Shown: in pieces, positions 1 to 8,355 of the stretch
Layout: the number at the start of each line of letters is the position of its first letter
Numbering within the stretch: the first letter of the stretch is position 1
Assembly: GCA_040387095.1 (NCBI GenBank)
Contig: JAZKEJ010000017.1
Coordinates: forward strand, 62,001 to 126,000
Origin: Methylotenera_A sp040387095
GTDB taxonomy: Bacteria; Pseudomonadota; Gammaproteobacteria; Burkholderiales; Methylophilaceae
Direction: 5' to 3'
DNA: 64,000 nucleotides
Made by a program: the position numbers and the translations under genes
The notes under the pieces: model-generated
Database searches by the model: none
The model's input: only the letters and a program-made list of their open reading frames with translations
What the model was told of the DNA's origin: nothing

Positions 1-49
1 GCAAAAGCGTGCGTATACGTTCGTTAAATGGAAATTCGTAGCTAGACAT
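1..49 (-). CDS. zapD: Cell division protein ZapD, N-terminal fragment
   Basis: Only the first 16 codons are inside the window. Reading leftwards from the ATG at 49-47 gives MSSYEFPFNERIRTLL, which matches the strongly conserved start of ZapD (DUF1342/YacF), a cytoplasmic protein that bundles FtsZ filaments at the division ring. It lies 46 bp after coaE on the same strand, and pilD-coaE-zapD is the usual proteobacterial order, which supports the call. The rest of the gene is beyond the left edge. Confidence 0.85.
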   Translation of the reverse strand, partial: MSSYEFPFNERIRTLL

Positions 50-95
50 CGTAGGTATAAAAGTCTGCTTACTTATAATAGTAAATTGAGGTGAA

Positions 96-722
96 TTATG
101 AGATTGTTTTGCTAAGTATGCAAGTATTAATGTATTTTTTATGAATCACGTTTATTTTTTCGCGCAATTTTTCGACATTTTCATTATTCTCTATGACATC
201 ATTCGCTAATTTTAGGCGCTGTTTACGGGATGTTTGCGCTTTTATAATCTGGATAATTTGTGATTCTGGTAAATTGCTGCGATTCATAACACGTTCGATT
301 TGTATTTTTTCATCACAATCGATAACTAAAATGCGATTAATATGCGGTGAATAACGCGGACTTTCAAATAAAAGCGGCACTACTAATATTTGATAGGGGA
401 ATATTGAGCTAATTTCGTTTTGCTGTAATTGCCTGATCGCTTCATCATAAATGGCCGGATGTAAAATAGCGTTTAATTTTTCTAATGCATATTGATCCGT
501 AAACACCAAATCTCGCATGGCTTTACGGTCTAATGCACCATCTGGCGTGATGTATTGATGGCCAAAATTAGCCGCCAGAATGCTAATTAAAGGCTGGTTT
601 GCAGAAGTTAATTGATGCGAAATTGTATCTACATCGGTAATAGCCACGCCAAGTTCCGCAAATATTTTCGCCGCTTCTGATTTGCCGCTACCAATTCCGC
701 CTGTTAACGCTACAACGTACAT
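96..722 (-). CDS. coaE: Dephospho-CoA kinase
   Basis: CoaE phosphorylates the 3'-hydroxyl of dephospho-CoA with ATP, the last step of coenzyme A synthesis, in the cytosol. The protein opens with a P-loop (GGIGSGKS, about residues 8-15), followed by the TDVD motif of the CoA-binding region and a late DCDEKIQIERVMNR segment typical of the lid. At about 208 residues it has normal family length. A TTG lies directly before the ATG at 722; the ATG is chosen because the family starts one or two residues before the hydrophobic strand leading to the P-loop. It follows pilD by 13 bp and is probably cotranscribed with it. Confidence 0.95.
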   Translation of the reverse strand: MYVVALTGGIGSGKSEAAKIFAELGVAITDVDTISHQLTSANQPLISILAANFGHQYITPDGALDRKAMRDLVFTDQYALEKLNAILHPAIYDEAIRQLQQNEISSIFPYQILVVPLLFESPRYSPHINRILVIDCDEKIQIERVMNRSNLPESQIIQIIKAQTSRKQRLKLANDVIENNENVEKLREKINVIHKKYINTCILSKTIS

Positions 723-735
723 CAATTAGCCAATA

Positions 736-1632
736 TTAAAGGTAAAAGCTAGCTAACTGCTGGCCAAAAAATAGAGCAGCAATGCCGCCAAGCGCTAAAA
801 ATGGACCAAAAGGAATGGCGCTATTACGGCCTTTACCCTTAAATAAAATCAAGCCGACACCCATGACCGCGCCCACCAATGAGCTTAACAGAATAACTGC
901 AGGTAGTATTTGCCAGCCAAACCAGGCGCCGATGGCAGCCAGCAATTTAAAATCGCCATAACCCATGCCTTCTTTACCAGTGACCAATTTAAACAGCCAA
1001 AAAATAAGCCACAGAATCATATAGCCAGCCATCGCCCCGATTACAGCAGATTCCAGATCAGCGAATCCATTGTTTAAATTGAATAAAAGCCCTAGCCAAA
1101 GTAAAGGCAGGACGATATCATCTGGTAATAAGAAAGTGTCTAAATCGATAAAGGTAAGTGCAATTAGCGCAAATATAAAGACAAAAATAAACAGTGTAGC
1201 GCTACTGTAACCGTAAATATATGCAGCTAAACCAATTAGCGCGCCAGTCAATGCTTCAATTAAGGGATAGCGCATACTGATTTTGGTTTTACAGCCTTTG
1301 CATTTTCCGCCTAGTACTAAATAACTGATGATAGGAATATTTTCCAATACGCCGATTTTATGCCCACATTTGGGGCAGGCAGAGCGCGGCGTAACGATGT
1401 TGTATTTTGGTGGCTGAGGCAATGCGCTTAATTCAGCTTCGCTTAAATTTGCCGCTAAGGCTTGCCGTTGCTGAAAGTACAATTCCTCCGCATTTTCCAT
1501 CATGATGGGTAAGCGATGAATCACCACATTTAAAAAGCTACCGACCATCAGGCCAAATATGACTGAAAAAATGACAAAAACAATTGGTTCAGCACGCAAC
1601 AGATCAGATAGTGGTACAAAAAAATCAAACAT
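736..1632 (-). CDS. pilD: Type IV prepilin peptidase / N-methyltransferase
   Basis: PilD is an inner-membrane aspartic peptidase (family A24) that removes the leader of type IV pilins and type II secretion pseudopilins and methylates the new N-terminus. Visible features are an N-terminal membrane segment (about 18-37), the zinc-binding Cys pairs C86/C89 and C111/C114 of the methyltransferase domain, the FIDLD motif near residues 161-165 followed by LPDD, and the GYGD aspartate motif ending at D227, with several further membrane helices. Its 298 residues are full length. pilB and pilC, normally directly upstream, are instead about 60 kb away at the other edge of the window on the same strand. 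The ATG at 1632 is preceded by AGGAACA. Confidence 0.95.
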   Translation of the reverse strand: MFDFFVPLSDLLRAEPIVFVIFSVIFGLMVGSFLNVVIHRLPIMMENAEELYFQQRQALAANLSEAELSALPQPPKYNIVTPRSACPKCGHKIGVLENIPIISYLVLGGKCKGCKTKISMRYPLIEALTGALIGLAAYIYGYSSATLFIFVFIFALIALTFIDLDTFLLPDDIVLPLLWLGLLFNLNNGFADLESAVIGAMAGYMILWLIFWLFKLVTGKEGMGYGDFKLLAAIGAWFGWQILPAVILLSSLVGAVMGVGLILFKGKGRNSAIPFGPFLALGGIAALFFGQQLASFYL

Positions 1633-1856
1633 ATTGTTCCTTATTGTTGGTGCTAGGTTAGTGCAAGCACACTTAAAACTTGATGTAAACTAACGCAATC
1701 ATCGCATCGTTAAAGTAACTGTGCAACCTCGGCCAAGGTTTGGGGTTAATGTTGTTTAACTATTTAAAATGTTTGAGCTTAATTTAATTCAACTTGAATT
1801 TAAGTTAATTGGCACCATTTAATGTTGCAACGATGTGACAAGTATTTAGGAACAAT

Positions 1857-2255
1857 ATGACAGATCAAAAAGAAGTATTAAATATCAAAGAGCTCGTGGA
1901 GCTGAATAATATCAATCATCCTGCTTGGGATGAGCCGATTATTTGCCGCGTAGAAGTGGATTTGCCTGGCTGGTTGAAACAGCTGACAGGCGGCAAACAG
2001 TGGGAAGTTTACGGTGAGGACGAAGAAGAGACCTGCATTAGTTTTGCGCTACGCGAATTGCATGCGAAAACGCACGAAAAAAATCAAGCGAGAACATCAA
2101 CATTGGCGGAAGTGACGCTTTATCATAACGGTTACGCGGTAGTTGACGTAGATGGAAAAGCTTTGTTTGACGGCACGTTAACCAACGGCACAAGCGATTG
2201 CGCACATTTAAGCTACTTCCATGCGGAAAGCGGTGAGCCTATTACCTTGAATTAA
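1857..2255 (+). CDS. Hypothetical acidic soluble protein
   Basis: I do not recognise this 132-residue protein. It has no signal peptide or membrane segment, is rich in Glu and Asp, and has a central stretch with several charged residues (YGEDEEETC) followed by a segment that reads like short beta strands (VTLYHNGYAVVDVDG). AGGAAC sits 5 bases before the ATG, so expression is plausible, and codon use resembles that of the neighbours. It is divergent from pilD across a 224-bp gap and convergent with ispB (34 bp apart). It lies exactly where the pil operon appears to be interrupted. No function is assigned. Confidence 0.7.
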   Translation: MTDQKEVLNIKELVELNNINHPAWDEPIICRVEVDLPGWLKQLTGGKQWEVYGEDEEETCISFALRELHAKTHEKNQARTSTLAEVTLYHNGYAVVDVDGKALFDGTLTNGTSDCAHLSYFHAESGEPITLN

Positions 2256-2289
2256 TTTCAGTGAATAATAGAGTTAAATTTGACTTTAC

Positions 2290-3258
2290 TTAGTAAGATC
2301 GATTAACCGCAAAAGCCGCTAAATCTATCAGCGATCTTTTGTGAGCTGAGTCTGGAAGATGCGCGATTGCTGCGCAGCCTTGTTCTGATTCTGATCTGGC
2401 TAAATTTAATACATAATCGCTGGCGTTAGTAAACTTTACCGTCGCCAGCACTGCATCTAAGTTTTCCAATCCACCCAGTTGTATGGCTTTGCGCACAACA
2501 GCAGCATTTTCGGGTGTGCTTTTGTGCATCGCATAAAGTAAAGGCAAGGTTGGCTTGCCTTCACTCAAATCATCGCCCAAGTTTTTGCCAATTTTTGCGA
2601 CATCTCCACTTAGATCCAGCACGTCATCAACTAACTGAAAAGCGGTGCCAAGCTTCATGCCATATAAGGCAAGCGCATCTTCATCTTCACGGCTGGCATT
2701 GTTAATCACTGCGCCTAAGCGCATGGCAGCTTCAAATAATTTAGCCGTCTTGTAGTGAATCACCTTTATATATTGTGCTTCAGTGACATCGGCATTATTA
2801 ATATTCAGTAATTGCAACACTTCACCTTCAGCAATTACATTGGTTGCCTCGGACAAAATTTCCATTACACGCATATTTTTTAATTGCACCATCATTTGGA
2901 ATGCGCGGGAATATAAAAAATCGCCGACTAATACACTCGCTGCATTACCAAAAATATGATTAGCGGTACTTTTGCCGCGGCGCATGGCAGATTCATCTAC
3001 CACGTCATCATGCAGTAGCGTTGCGGTATGAATAAACTCTACAATAGCCGCAAGCTCATGATGGTGAGCTTGAATGGGGGCGAAAATGCCAGCTGATAGC
3101 AATACCAATGATGGCCGCAAACGTTTGCCGCCGCCATTAATAATATGTTCCCCAATGGTATTAATCAGGCTAACTTCAGAGTGAAGTGAGTTGCGGATAA
3201 CATTGTCGACCGCTTGCATATCAAGCGAAATTGAAGATTGAATAAGTTTTAAATCCAC
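2290..3258 (-). CDS. ispB: Octaprenyl/polyprenyl diphosphate synthase
   Basis: This all-trans polyprenyl diphosphate synthase condenses isopentenyl diphosphate onto allylic primers to make the C40-type side chain of ubiquinone. Both Asp-rich motifs are present: LLHDDVVDE near residue 82-90 (first, chain elongation) and FQLVDDVLD near 207-215 (second, IPP/Mg binding); GGGKRLRP near residue 43-50 binds diphosphate. Its 322 residues match IspB. The start is a GTG at 3258; the next ATG is 13 codons later, but the residues between match the family's N-terminus, so GTG is kept. It is divergent from rplU, the classical ispB/rplU-rpmA arrangement. Confidence 0.94.
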   Translation of the reverse strand: MDLKLIQSSISLDMQAVDNVIRNSLHSEVSLINTIGEHIINGGGKRLRPSLVLLSAGIFAPIQAHHHELAAIVEFIHTATLLHDDVVDESAMRRGKSTANHIFGNAASVLVGDFLYSRAFQMMVQLKNMRVMEILSEATNVIAEGEVLQLLNINNADVTEAQYIKVIHYKTAKLFEAAMRLGAVINNASREDEDALALYGMKLGTAFQLVDDVLDLSGDVAKIGKNLGDDLSEGKPTLPLLYAMHKSTPENAAVVRKAIQLGGLENLDAVLATVKFTNASDYVLNLARSESEQGCAAIAHLPDSAHKRSLIDLAAFAVNRSY

Positions 3259-3397
3259 ACGCTACGCCAATAATAAAAAGCCAATATAATAGCTACTATT
3301 TTAACACAGGCATTCGAGGTCTATATTCAAGACTTTGAATCAATTCAAGCCAAGACTTTTCGATGAATTAAACAGGGCGAATAATTGTGATTTAAGG

Positions 3398-3426
3398 TTT
3401 GCAATGTATGCTAATTTAAGTATAAT
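3398..3426 (+). promoter_or_regulatory. Sigma-70 type promoter for rplU-rpmA
   Basis: A perfect -10 hexamer TATAAT (3421-3426) has a -35-like TTTGCA (3398-3403, four of six consensus bases) with the ideal 17-bp spacer. It lies 39 bp before the rplU start, as expected for the main promoter of this ribosomal operon. Inferred from consensus only. Confidence 0.6.
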
Positions 3427-3465
3427 GCGCGATTCATTTGAACGTGTAGAAGCAAGGTCAAAACC

Positions 3466-3843
3466 ATGTACGCAGTAATTAAAACAGGTGGCAAACAATA
3501 TAAAGTAGTTGCCGGTGAGAGACTTAAAGTAGAGAAAATCGTGGGCGATGTTGGCGCTACAGTGGTTATCGACAAAGTGTTGATGATTTCTGATGCAGCA
3601 AATACAACTATCGGCGCGCCTTTAATTGCTGGTGCTACAGTGAGTGCCACCGTGCTTTCACACGGCCGTGCAGATAAAGTGATGATTTTCAAATTTCGTC
3701 GCCGTAAGCACTACCGTAAAACGCAAGGCCATCGCCAAAGCTTCACAGAGATTCAAATTGGTGAGATTTTAGCGGCAGGCGCATCTGCTGAAAAAGCTGC
3801 GCCAAAATCAGCAAAAGCCAAGCCAGCTAAAGCGGCAGAATAA
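3466..3843 (+). CDS. rplU: 50S ribosomal protein L21 with Ala/Lys-rich tail
   Basis: L21 binds 23S rRNA in the large subunit. The first 103 or so residues are a canonical bacterial L21 (MYAVIKTGGKQYKV start; FKFRRRKHYRKTQGHRQ rRNA-binding loop near 76-91; ending IGEILAAG). The last 22 residues form a low-complexity Ala/Lys/Pro tail ending KPAKAAE that most L21 proteins lack. The S20 protein encoded at 8.4-8.8 kb ends in the same seven residues. It is followed by rpmA after 46 bp and driven by the promoter at 3398-3426. Confidence 0.97.
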   Translation: MYAVIKTGGKQYKVVAGERLKVEKIVGDVGATVVIDKVLMISDAANTTIGAPLIAGATVSATVLSHGRADKVMIFKFRRRKHYRKTQGHRQSFTEIQIGEILAAGASAEKAAPKSAKAKPAKAAE

Positions 3844-3889
3844 TTGAACTCTACATATTAGATTCACTGAAGAATTAAAGGATTAAATC

Positions 3890-4147
3890 ATGGCACACAA
3901 AAAAGCAGGCGGTAGTTCACGTAACGGTCGCGATTCACACTCACAACGTTTAGGCGTTAAAGCATTTGGTGAAACGGTTGTTTCAGCAGGTAGTATCATT
4001 GTGCGTCAACGCGGTACTAAAATGCACGCTGGTGAAAATGTCGGCATGGGTAAAGACCATACATTATTTGCAAAAATTGAAGGTAAAGTAACATTTGCTA
4101 CCAAAGGCGCGCTACGTCGCCATACTGTAAGCATTGTTGCAGTTTAA
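3890..4147 (+). CDS. rpmA: 50S ribosomal protein L27
   Basis: L27 lies at the peptidyl transferase centre, where its N-terminus contacts tRNA. The 85-residue protein has the family start MAHKKAGGSSRNGRDS, the central GTKMHAGENVGMGKDHTLFA segment (within residues 43-62) and the basic end. There is no cleavable N-terminal extension of the Firmicutes kind. It is the second gene of the rplU-rpmA operon and is followed by a rho-independent terminator at 4165-4195. Confidence 0.98.
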   Translation: MAHKKAGGSSRNGRDSHSQRLGVKAFGETVVSAGSIIVRQRGTKMHAGENVGMGKDHTLFAKIEGKVTFATKGALRRHTVSIVAV

Positions 4148-4164
4148 ATTTAAGTAGTATGATT

Positions 4165-4195
4165 AAAGCCTCATCGTTGCGATGGGGCTTTTTTA
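4165..4195 (+). terminator. Rho-independent terminator of rplU-rpmA
   Basis: An 11-bp stem (AAAGCCTCATC with GATGGGGCTTT, one G-T wobble), a 5-nt loop and a T-run lie 17 bp after the rpmA stop codon. Confidence 0.85.
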
Positions 4196-4218
4196 TTTTA
4201 GAGTTTAAGTAACGACGC

Positions 4219-4355
4219 TTTTAAAATGTGCGAGCGATGCAAATCAAACGCGCACCCATAAAGGGAAAATAGGCGGACTGACGAGACAGCACAATAAGTG
4301 CGATGAGGATATGAGCACCGCGTAAGCTTGAGTTTGCGAGCGCAGCCATTTTAAA
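4219..4355. repeat. Leader with dyad ends before obgE
   Basis: The 160 bp between the rpmA terminator and obgE contain no convincing gene. They begin with TTTTAAAATG then TGCGAGCG (4219-4237) and end with TGCGAGCGCAGCCATTTTAAA (4335-4355), so the ATTTTAAA-type ends are inverted while the TGCGAGCG core is directly repeated. The right end runs straight into the obgE start. It may be an untranslated leader or a remnant repeat; no further copy was noticed in the window. Confidence 0.3.
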
Positions 4356-4356
4356 T

Positions 4357-5424
4357 ATGAAATTTATTGATGAAGCGACCATTAAGGTATATGCCGGCGA
4401 CGGCGGCAACGGCGTTGCCACGTTCAGGCGCGAGAAGTACGAGCCTATGGGCGGCCCCAATGGCGGCGATGGCGGTAAGGGCGGCTCGATTTACGCGATT
4501 GCAGACCGCAACATCAATACCTTAGTCGATTATCGCTACACACGTACATTCCGTGGTCAACGCGGTGAAAATGGTCGTGGCGCAGAGTGCTACGGCGCAA
4601 AAGGTGAAGACACCATTTTACGCGTGCCAGTAGGCACGGTGATTTCTGACAAAGCCACTGAGCGTGTAATTGTCGATTTAGATACGCATGGCCGCAAAGT
4701 ATTGCTGGCAAAAGGTGGCAATAACGGTTTAGGCAATGTGCATTTTAAATCGTCCATCAACCGCTCGCCGCGACAATGTACCAAAGGTGAGCCAGGCGAA
4801 GAGTTTGAGCTGTATATGGAGCTTAAAGTATTGGCTGATGTTGGCTTGCTCGGCATGCCGAATGCCGGTAAATCCACCTTTATTCGCTCTGTTTCAGCTG
4901 CAAAACCTAAGGTCGCTGATTACCCGTTTACCACGTTGCATCCTAATTTAGGCGTAGTGCGCGTAGATGCAGAACGCAGTTTTGTGATTGCTGACGTGCC
5001 TGGATTGATTGAAGGTGCTGCCGAAGGCGCGGGTTTAGGACATCAGTTTTTGCGCCATCTCGCGCGCACTTCGCTACTTTTGCATCTGGTGGATATTGCG
5101 CCTTTTGATGAGGCAACTGACCCTGTGGCTGAAGCAAAGGCAATCGTCAATGAGCTTAAGAAGTATGACGAAGAACTCTACAACAAGCCGCGCTGGTTGG
5201 TGTTGAACAAAACCGATATGCTGGAAAACAGTAAAGATGTTGTGAAAAACTTTGTTAAAGACTACGGCTGGAAAGGACCAGTTTTTGCCATTTCTGCCAT
5301 TAGTGGCGTTGGTTGCAAAGAACTGACTTACGCAATGATGGATCATCTGGATGAAGTAAAAAAATCTGCACTTGAAATAGAGTCAACAGAACAAGCTAAA
5401 AATGAGCCAATCATTACTGACTAA
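4357..5424 (+). CDS. obgE: Obg family GTPase (CgtA)
   Basis: ObgE is an essential GTPase that associates with the 50S subunit and couples ribosome maturation to growth. The N-terminal Obg fold (about 1-158) is Gly-rich (GDGGNGV, GGPNGGDGGKGG). The G domain follows with G1 GMPNAGKS near 165, G3 DVPGLIEGAAEG near 212, G4 NKTD near 285 and G5 SAISG near 313. The 355 residues end in a short acidic tail, and no C-terminal OCT domain is present. The location after rplU-rpmA is the conserved one. The 3' end overlaps proB by 23 bp, suggesting coupled translation. Confidence 0.97.
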   Translation: MKFIDEATIKVYAGDGGNGVATFRREKYEPMGGPNGGDGGKGGSIYAIADRNINTLVDYRYTRTFRGQRGENGRGAECYGAKGEDTILRVPVGTVISDKATERVIVDLDTHGRKVLLAKGGNNGLGNVHFKSSINRSPRQCTKGEPGEEFELYMELKVLADVGLLGMPNAGKSTFIRSVSAAKPKVADYPFTTLHPNLGVVRVDAERSFVIADVPGLIEGAAEGAGLGHQFLRHLARTSLLLHLVDIAPFDEATDPVAEAKAIVNELKKYDEELYNKPRWLVLNKTDMLENSKDVVKNFVKDYGWKGPVFAISAISGVGCKELTYAMMDHLDEVKKSALEIESTEQAKNEPIITD

Positions 5425-6523
5425 TACCAAGACTTTAATCGTCAAAGTCGGCTCTAGCCTTGTCACCAATAATGGTGAAGGCTTAGACAGAGCGGCGATT
5501 GCCGCATGGGCTACGCAAATAAGTGCATTAGTTAAACAAGGCAAGCAAGTGGTGCTGGTTTCAAGTGGCGCGGTGGCAGAAGGCATGCAGCGGCTTGGCT
5601 GGAAAAAGCGGCCAATAGAAGTAAACGAGTTGCAAGCCGCAGCTGCTGTTGGGCAAATGGGTTTAGTGCAAATGTACGAAAGCTGCTTCGCGCAACACGG
5701 TTTGCACACTGCGCAACTATTATTGACCCATGATGATTTATCAGACAGGAAGCGCTACTTGAATGCGCGCAGCACATTAAAAACCCTGCTCGATTTGAAT
5801 GTTATCCCGATTATCAACGAAAACGATACCGTAGTGACGGAAGAGATTCGTTTCGGCGATAACGATACTTTAGCCGCATTGGTTGCCAACTTGATTGAGG
5901 CGGATACTTTGGTGATTTTAACCGATCAGCAAGGCCTGTATTCTGCTGATCCGCGTAAAGATAAAGCAGCACAATTTATCAATTTTGAAACTGCCGGTAA
6001 TGTTGAATTGGAAAAAATGGCAGGCGGTGCAGGTAGCAATGTCGGTACCGGCGGCATGTTAACCAAAATTTTAGCTGCAAAACGTGCAGCCAAAAGTGGT
6101 GCGCATACGATTATTGCCTCTGGTCGTGAGCCAGATGTGCTACTACGTTTAAGTAAAGGTGAAGCGATTGGCACACATTTAAAAGCCACGCAAATGAAAA
6201 CGTTGGCAAAAAAACAATGGTTGGCTGATCATTTACGTTTAGGTGGCAAGCTGGTTTTAGATGCAGGTGCGGTAAAAGTGCTCAAAACAGATGGTAAAAG
6301 TTTGCTAGCAATTGGTGTGATTGAAGTGCAAGGTAATTTTGAGCGTGGCGATGTAGTTGCCTGTGTGAATGAATCCGGCATTGAGGTGGCGCGTGGCATT
6401 GTGAATTATAATTCGGCTGACGCTAGTCGTATCAAACGTAAAGCCAGCAGTCAAATTGAGAGCGTTTTGGGTTATGTCGAAGAGTCTGAATTGATTCATC
6501 GCGATAACTTAATCATTATTTAA
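5402..6523 (+). CDS. proB: Glutamate 5-kinase
   Basis: ProB phosphorylates glutamate to gamma-glutamyl phosphate, the first and feedback-controlled step of proline synthesis. The amino-acid kinase domain starts VKVGSSLVTN (about 15-24), has the SSGAVAEG loop and the GTGGMLTK motif near 216-223. A C-terminal PUA domain (about 280-365) is present, so this is the long, proline-regulated form at 373 residues. It overlaps the end of obgE by 23 bp. proA, the next enzyme, is not adjacent but lies at 40.9-42.2 kb. Confidence 0.96.
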   Translation: MSQSLLTNTKTLIVKVGSSLVTNNGEGLDRAAIAAWATQISALVKQGKQVVLVSSGAVAEGMQRLGWKKRPIEVNELQAAAAVGQMGLVQMYESCFAQHGLHTAQLLLTHDDLSDRKRYLNARSTLKTLLDLNVIPIINENDTVVTEEIRFGDNDTLAALVANLIEADTLVILTDQQGLYSADPRKDKAAQFINFETAGNVELEKMAGGAGSNVGTGGMLTKILAAKRAAKSGAHTIIASGREPDVLLRLSKGEAIGTHLKATQMKTLAKKQWLADHLRLGGKLVLDAGAVKVLKTDGKSLLAIGVIEVQGNFERGDVVACVNESGIEVARGIVNYNSADASRIKRKASSQIESVLGYVEESELIHRDNLIII

Positions 6524-6553
6524 AGTTGAAAAATATTTTAGTGAGAATACTGA

Positions 6554-7048
6554 ATGAATAAACCTTTAGTAGCCATTTTGATGGGTTCTGACAGCGATTG
6601 GCCTGTGATGAAAAATGCCGCGCAAATGCTGGCAGATTTCGGTGTGCCTTATGAGGCGAAAGTGGTCTCGGCGCATCGTACGCCAGACTTAATGTTTAAA
6701 TTTGCTGAAAATGCACATCAGCAAGGTTATCAAATCATCATTGCTGGCGCTGGTGGCGCAGCACATTTACCTGGTATGGTGGCTGCTAAGACAACATTGC
6801 CGGTGTTAGGCGTGCCAGTACCAAGCAAACATTTACAAGGGCAGGATTCTTTATTATCCATCGTGCAGATGCCCAAGGGCATACCCGTCGCCACTTTTGC
6901 GATTGGCGATGCTGGCGCGGCAAATGCGGGCTTGTTTGCGGTATCTATTTTGGCAAACCACGATGCGTCTTTGGCAAAGAAATTAGCAGAGTTCAGATTG
7001 AATCAAAGCGATAAAGTGCACGCCATGGAGTTAAGTGAAAAGCCATGA
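6554..7048 (+). CDS. purE: N5-carboxyaminoimidazole ribonucleotide mutase
   Basis: Class I PurE converts N5-CAIR to CAIR in purine synthesis, using the product of PurK. Signature segments are MGSDSDWPVM (about 10-19), SAHRTPD (about 40-46, catalytic His) and GAGGAAHLPGM (about 66-76). The 164 residues match the family. Its stop overlaps the purK start (ATGA at 7045-7048), so the two enzymes of this two-step route are translationally coupled. Confidence 0.97.
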   Translation: MNKPLVAILMGSDSDWPVMKNAAQMLADFGVPYEAKVVSAHRTPDLMFKFAENAHQQGYQIIIAGAGGAAHLPGMVAAKTTLPVLGVPVPSKHLQGQDSLLSIVQMPKGIPVATFAIGDAGAANAGLFAVSILANHDASLAKKLAEFRLNQSDKVHAMELSEKP

Positions 7049-8199
7049 CCAAAAGCCAGATCATTAATCCACCAGCAATGTTGGGCATGTTAGGCGGCGG
7101 GCAATTAGGCCGTTTTTTTGTGATTGCTGCACACGAAATGGGATATAAAGTAACAGTTCTTGATCCAGATAAAAATAGCCCTGCAGGCAAAATAGCCGAT
7201 GTACATTTGTGCGCGGCTTATGATGATGTGATGGCACTTAAAACAATGGCAGACACGTGTGCTGCCGTAACCACAGAGTTTGAAAATGTACCAGCTGCCA
7301 CTCTAGAAAAATTAGCTGAATCGACCGTTGTGCGACCCAATGCAGCTTGTGTGGCAATCGCCCAAAATCGTGTTTTAGAAAAAAACTTTATCAAACAGGC
7401 TGGTTTGCCAGTTGCGCCGTTTGCTGTCATTAATACTGTGAGTGATTTGCCAAATAATAGCAGTGAGTTGTATCCCGCGATTTTAAAAGTGGCGCGGTTT
7501 GGTTACGATGGCAAAGGTCAAGCTCGCGTTAAGAATAAGCTTGAGGCTGAAAAAGCATTTGCCGATTTTAAGCAAGAAATCTGTGTATTAGAGCAAATGT
7601 TGCCACTCGATCTTGAGGTTTCCGTAGTATTAGCGCGTGATGCACAGGGCAATATCGCCGCTTTTCCAACCGTGGAAAACACGCATCTTAATGGCATCCT
7701 AGACATCAGCATTGCGCCAGCCAGATGTTCGGAAGTGATTAAAGCCAATGCGCAAGAACTGGCAAAAAAACTCGCGAATCAGTTAGGTTACACTGGTGTA
7801 TTGGGTGTAGAATTTTTCGTGGTCGGTACTCAATTATTGGTGAATGAAATCGCGCCGCGCCCGCATAATTCTGGTCATTACACGATTGATGCATGCATCA
7901 CTAATCAATTTGAGCAGCAAGTGCGTGTGATGACAGGCTTGCCTTTAGGCAATGCTAGTTTGCACAGTGCTGCGGTAATGGTAAATATTCTAGGTGATAG
8001 TTGGGTGAACGACGCTGAACCCGTTTGGGATAAAGCCTTTGCGCACAGTAATTTAAAGCTGCATTTATATGGTAAAGAACAACCACGTAAAGCCCGAAAA
8101 ATGGGACACTTCACCGTGATTGGGTTGATGAGAGTGAAAGAGAAACAAACTTTACTGAATACCGCTTTGATTGCGCGCAGTGAGTTAAATATCGGCTGA
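7045..8199 (+). CDS. purK: N5-carboxyaminoimidazole ribonucleotide synthase
   Basis: PurK is an ATP-grasp enzyme that carboxylates aminoimidazole ribonucleotide with bicarbonate and ATP; its unstable product is used by PurE. The N-terminal Rossmann-like region reads LGMLGGGQLGRF (about 12-23). The ATP-grasp core includes LKVARFGYDGKGQ (about 147-159), LEQMLPLDLEVSVV, and the metal-binding NEIAPRPHNSGHYT (about 266-279). The 384 residues are full length. It is the last gene of the run obgE-proB-purE-purK and is followed by three inverted repeats, the last a clear terminator. Confidence 0.97.
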   Translation: MTKSQIINPPAMLGMLGGGQLGRFFVIAAHEMGYKVTVLDPDKNSPAGKIADVHLCAAYDDVMALKTMADTCAAVTTEFENVPAATLEKLAESTVVRPNAACVAIAQNRVLEKNFIKQAGLPVAPFAVINTVSDLPNNSSELYPAILKVARFGYDGKGQARVKNKLEAEKAFADFKQEICVLEQMLPLDLEVSVVLARDAQGNIAAFPTVENTHLNGILDISIAPARCSEVIKANAQELAKKLANQLGYTGVLGVEFFVVGTQLLVNEIAPRPHNSGHYTIDACITNQFEQQVRVMTGLPLGNASLHSAAVMVNILGDSWVNDAEPVWDKAFAHSNLKLHLYGKEQPRKARKMGHFTVIGLMRVKEKQTLLNTALIARSELNIG

Positions 8200-8211
8200 A
8201 TTAAATAATGG

Positions 8212-8247
8212 GTGAATGATATTATTTAGGTAAACAATATCATTCAC
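8212..8247. repeat. Perfect 12-bp inverted repeat after purK
   Basis: GTGAATGATATT (8212-8223) and its exact complement AATATCATTCAC (8236-8247) flank a 12-nt loop, 13 bp after the purK stop. There is no T-run, so it is not a simple terminator; it may stabilise the mRNA 3' end or bind a protein. Confidence 0.6.
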
Positions 8248-8249
8248 AT

Positions 8250-8278
8250 AAAGTTAACCTAAAAAAATGGTTAACTTT
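8250..8278. repeat. Perfect 10-bp inverted repeat after purK
   Basis: AAAGTTAACC (8250-8259) and GGTTAACTTT (8269-8278) flank an A-rich 9-nt loop. It begins 3 bp after the first hairpin and is followed by TTTTC, so it could act as a weak terminator in the plus direction. Confidence 0.55.
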
Positions 8279-8303
8279 TCACTTAAATAACTTGCTAAAA
8301 CTA

Positions 8304-8329
8304 AAAAAGCCTCGCATGCGAGGCTTTTT
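8304..8329. terminator. Bidirectional terminator between purK and rpsT
   Basis: A perfect 26-bp palindrome has A5 and T5 arms around a GC-rich core (GCCTCGCATGCGAGGC). It can terminate purK on the plus strand and rpsT on the minus strand. Confidence 0.9.
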
Positions 8330-8355
8330 ATTATGTTGCTGATTAAGTGCTTAGA

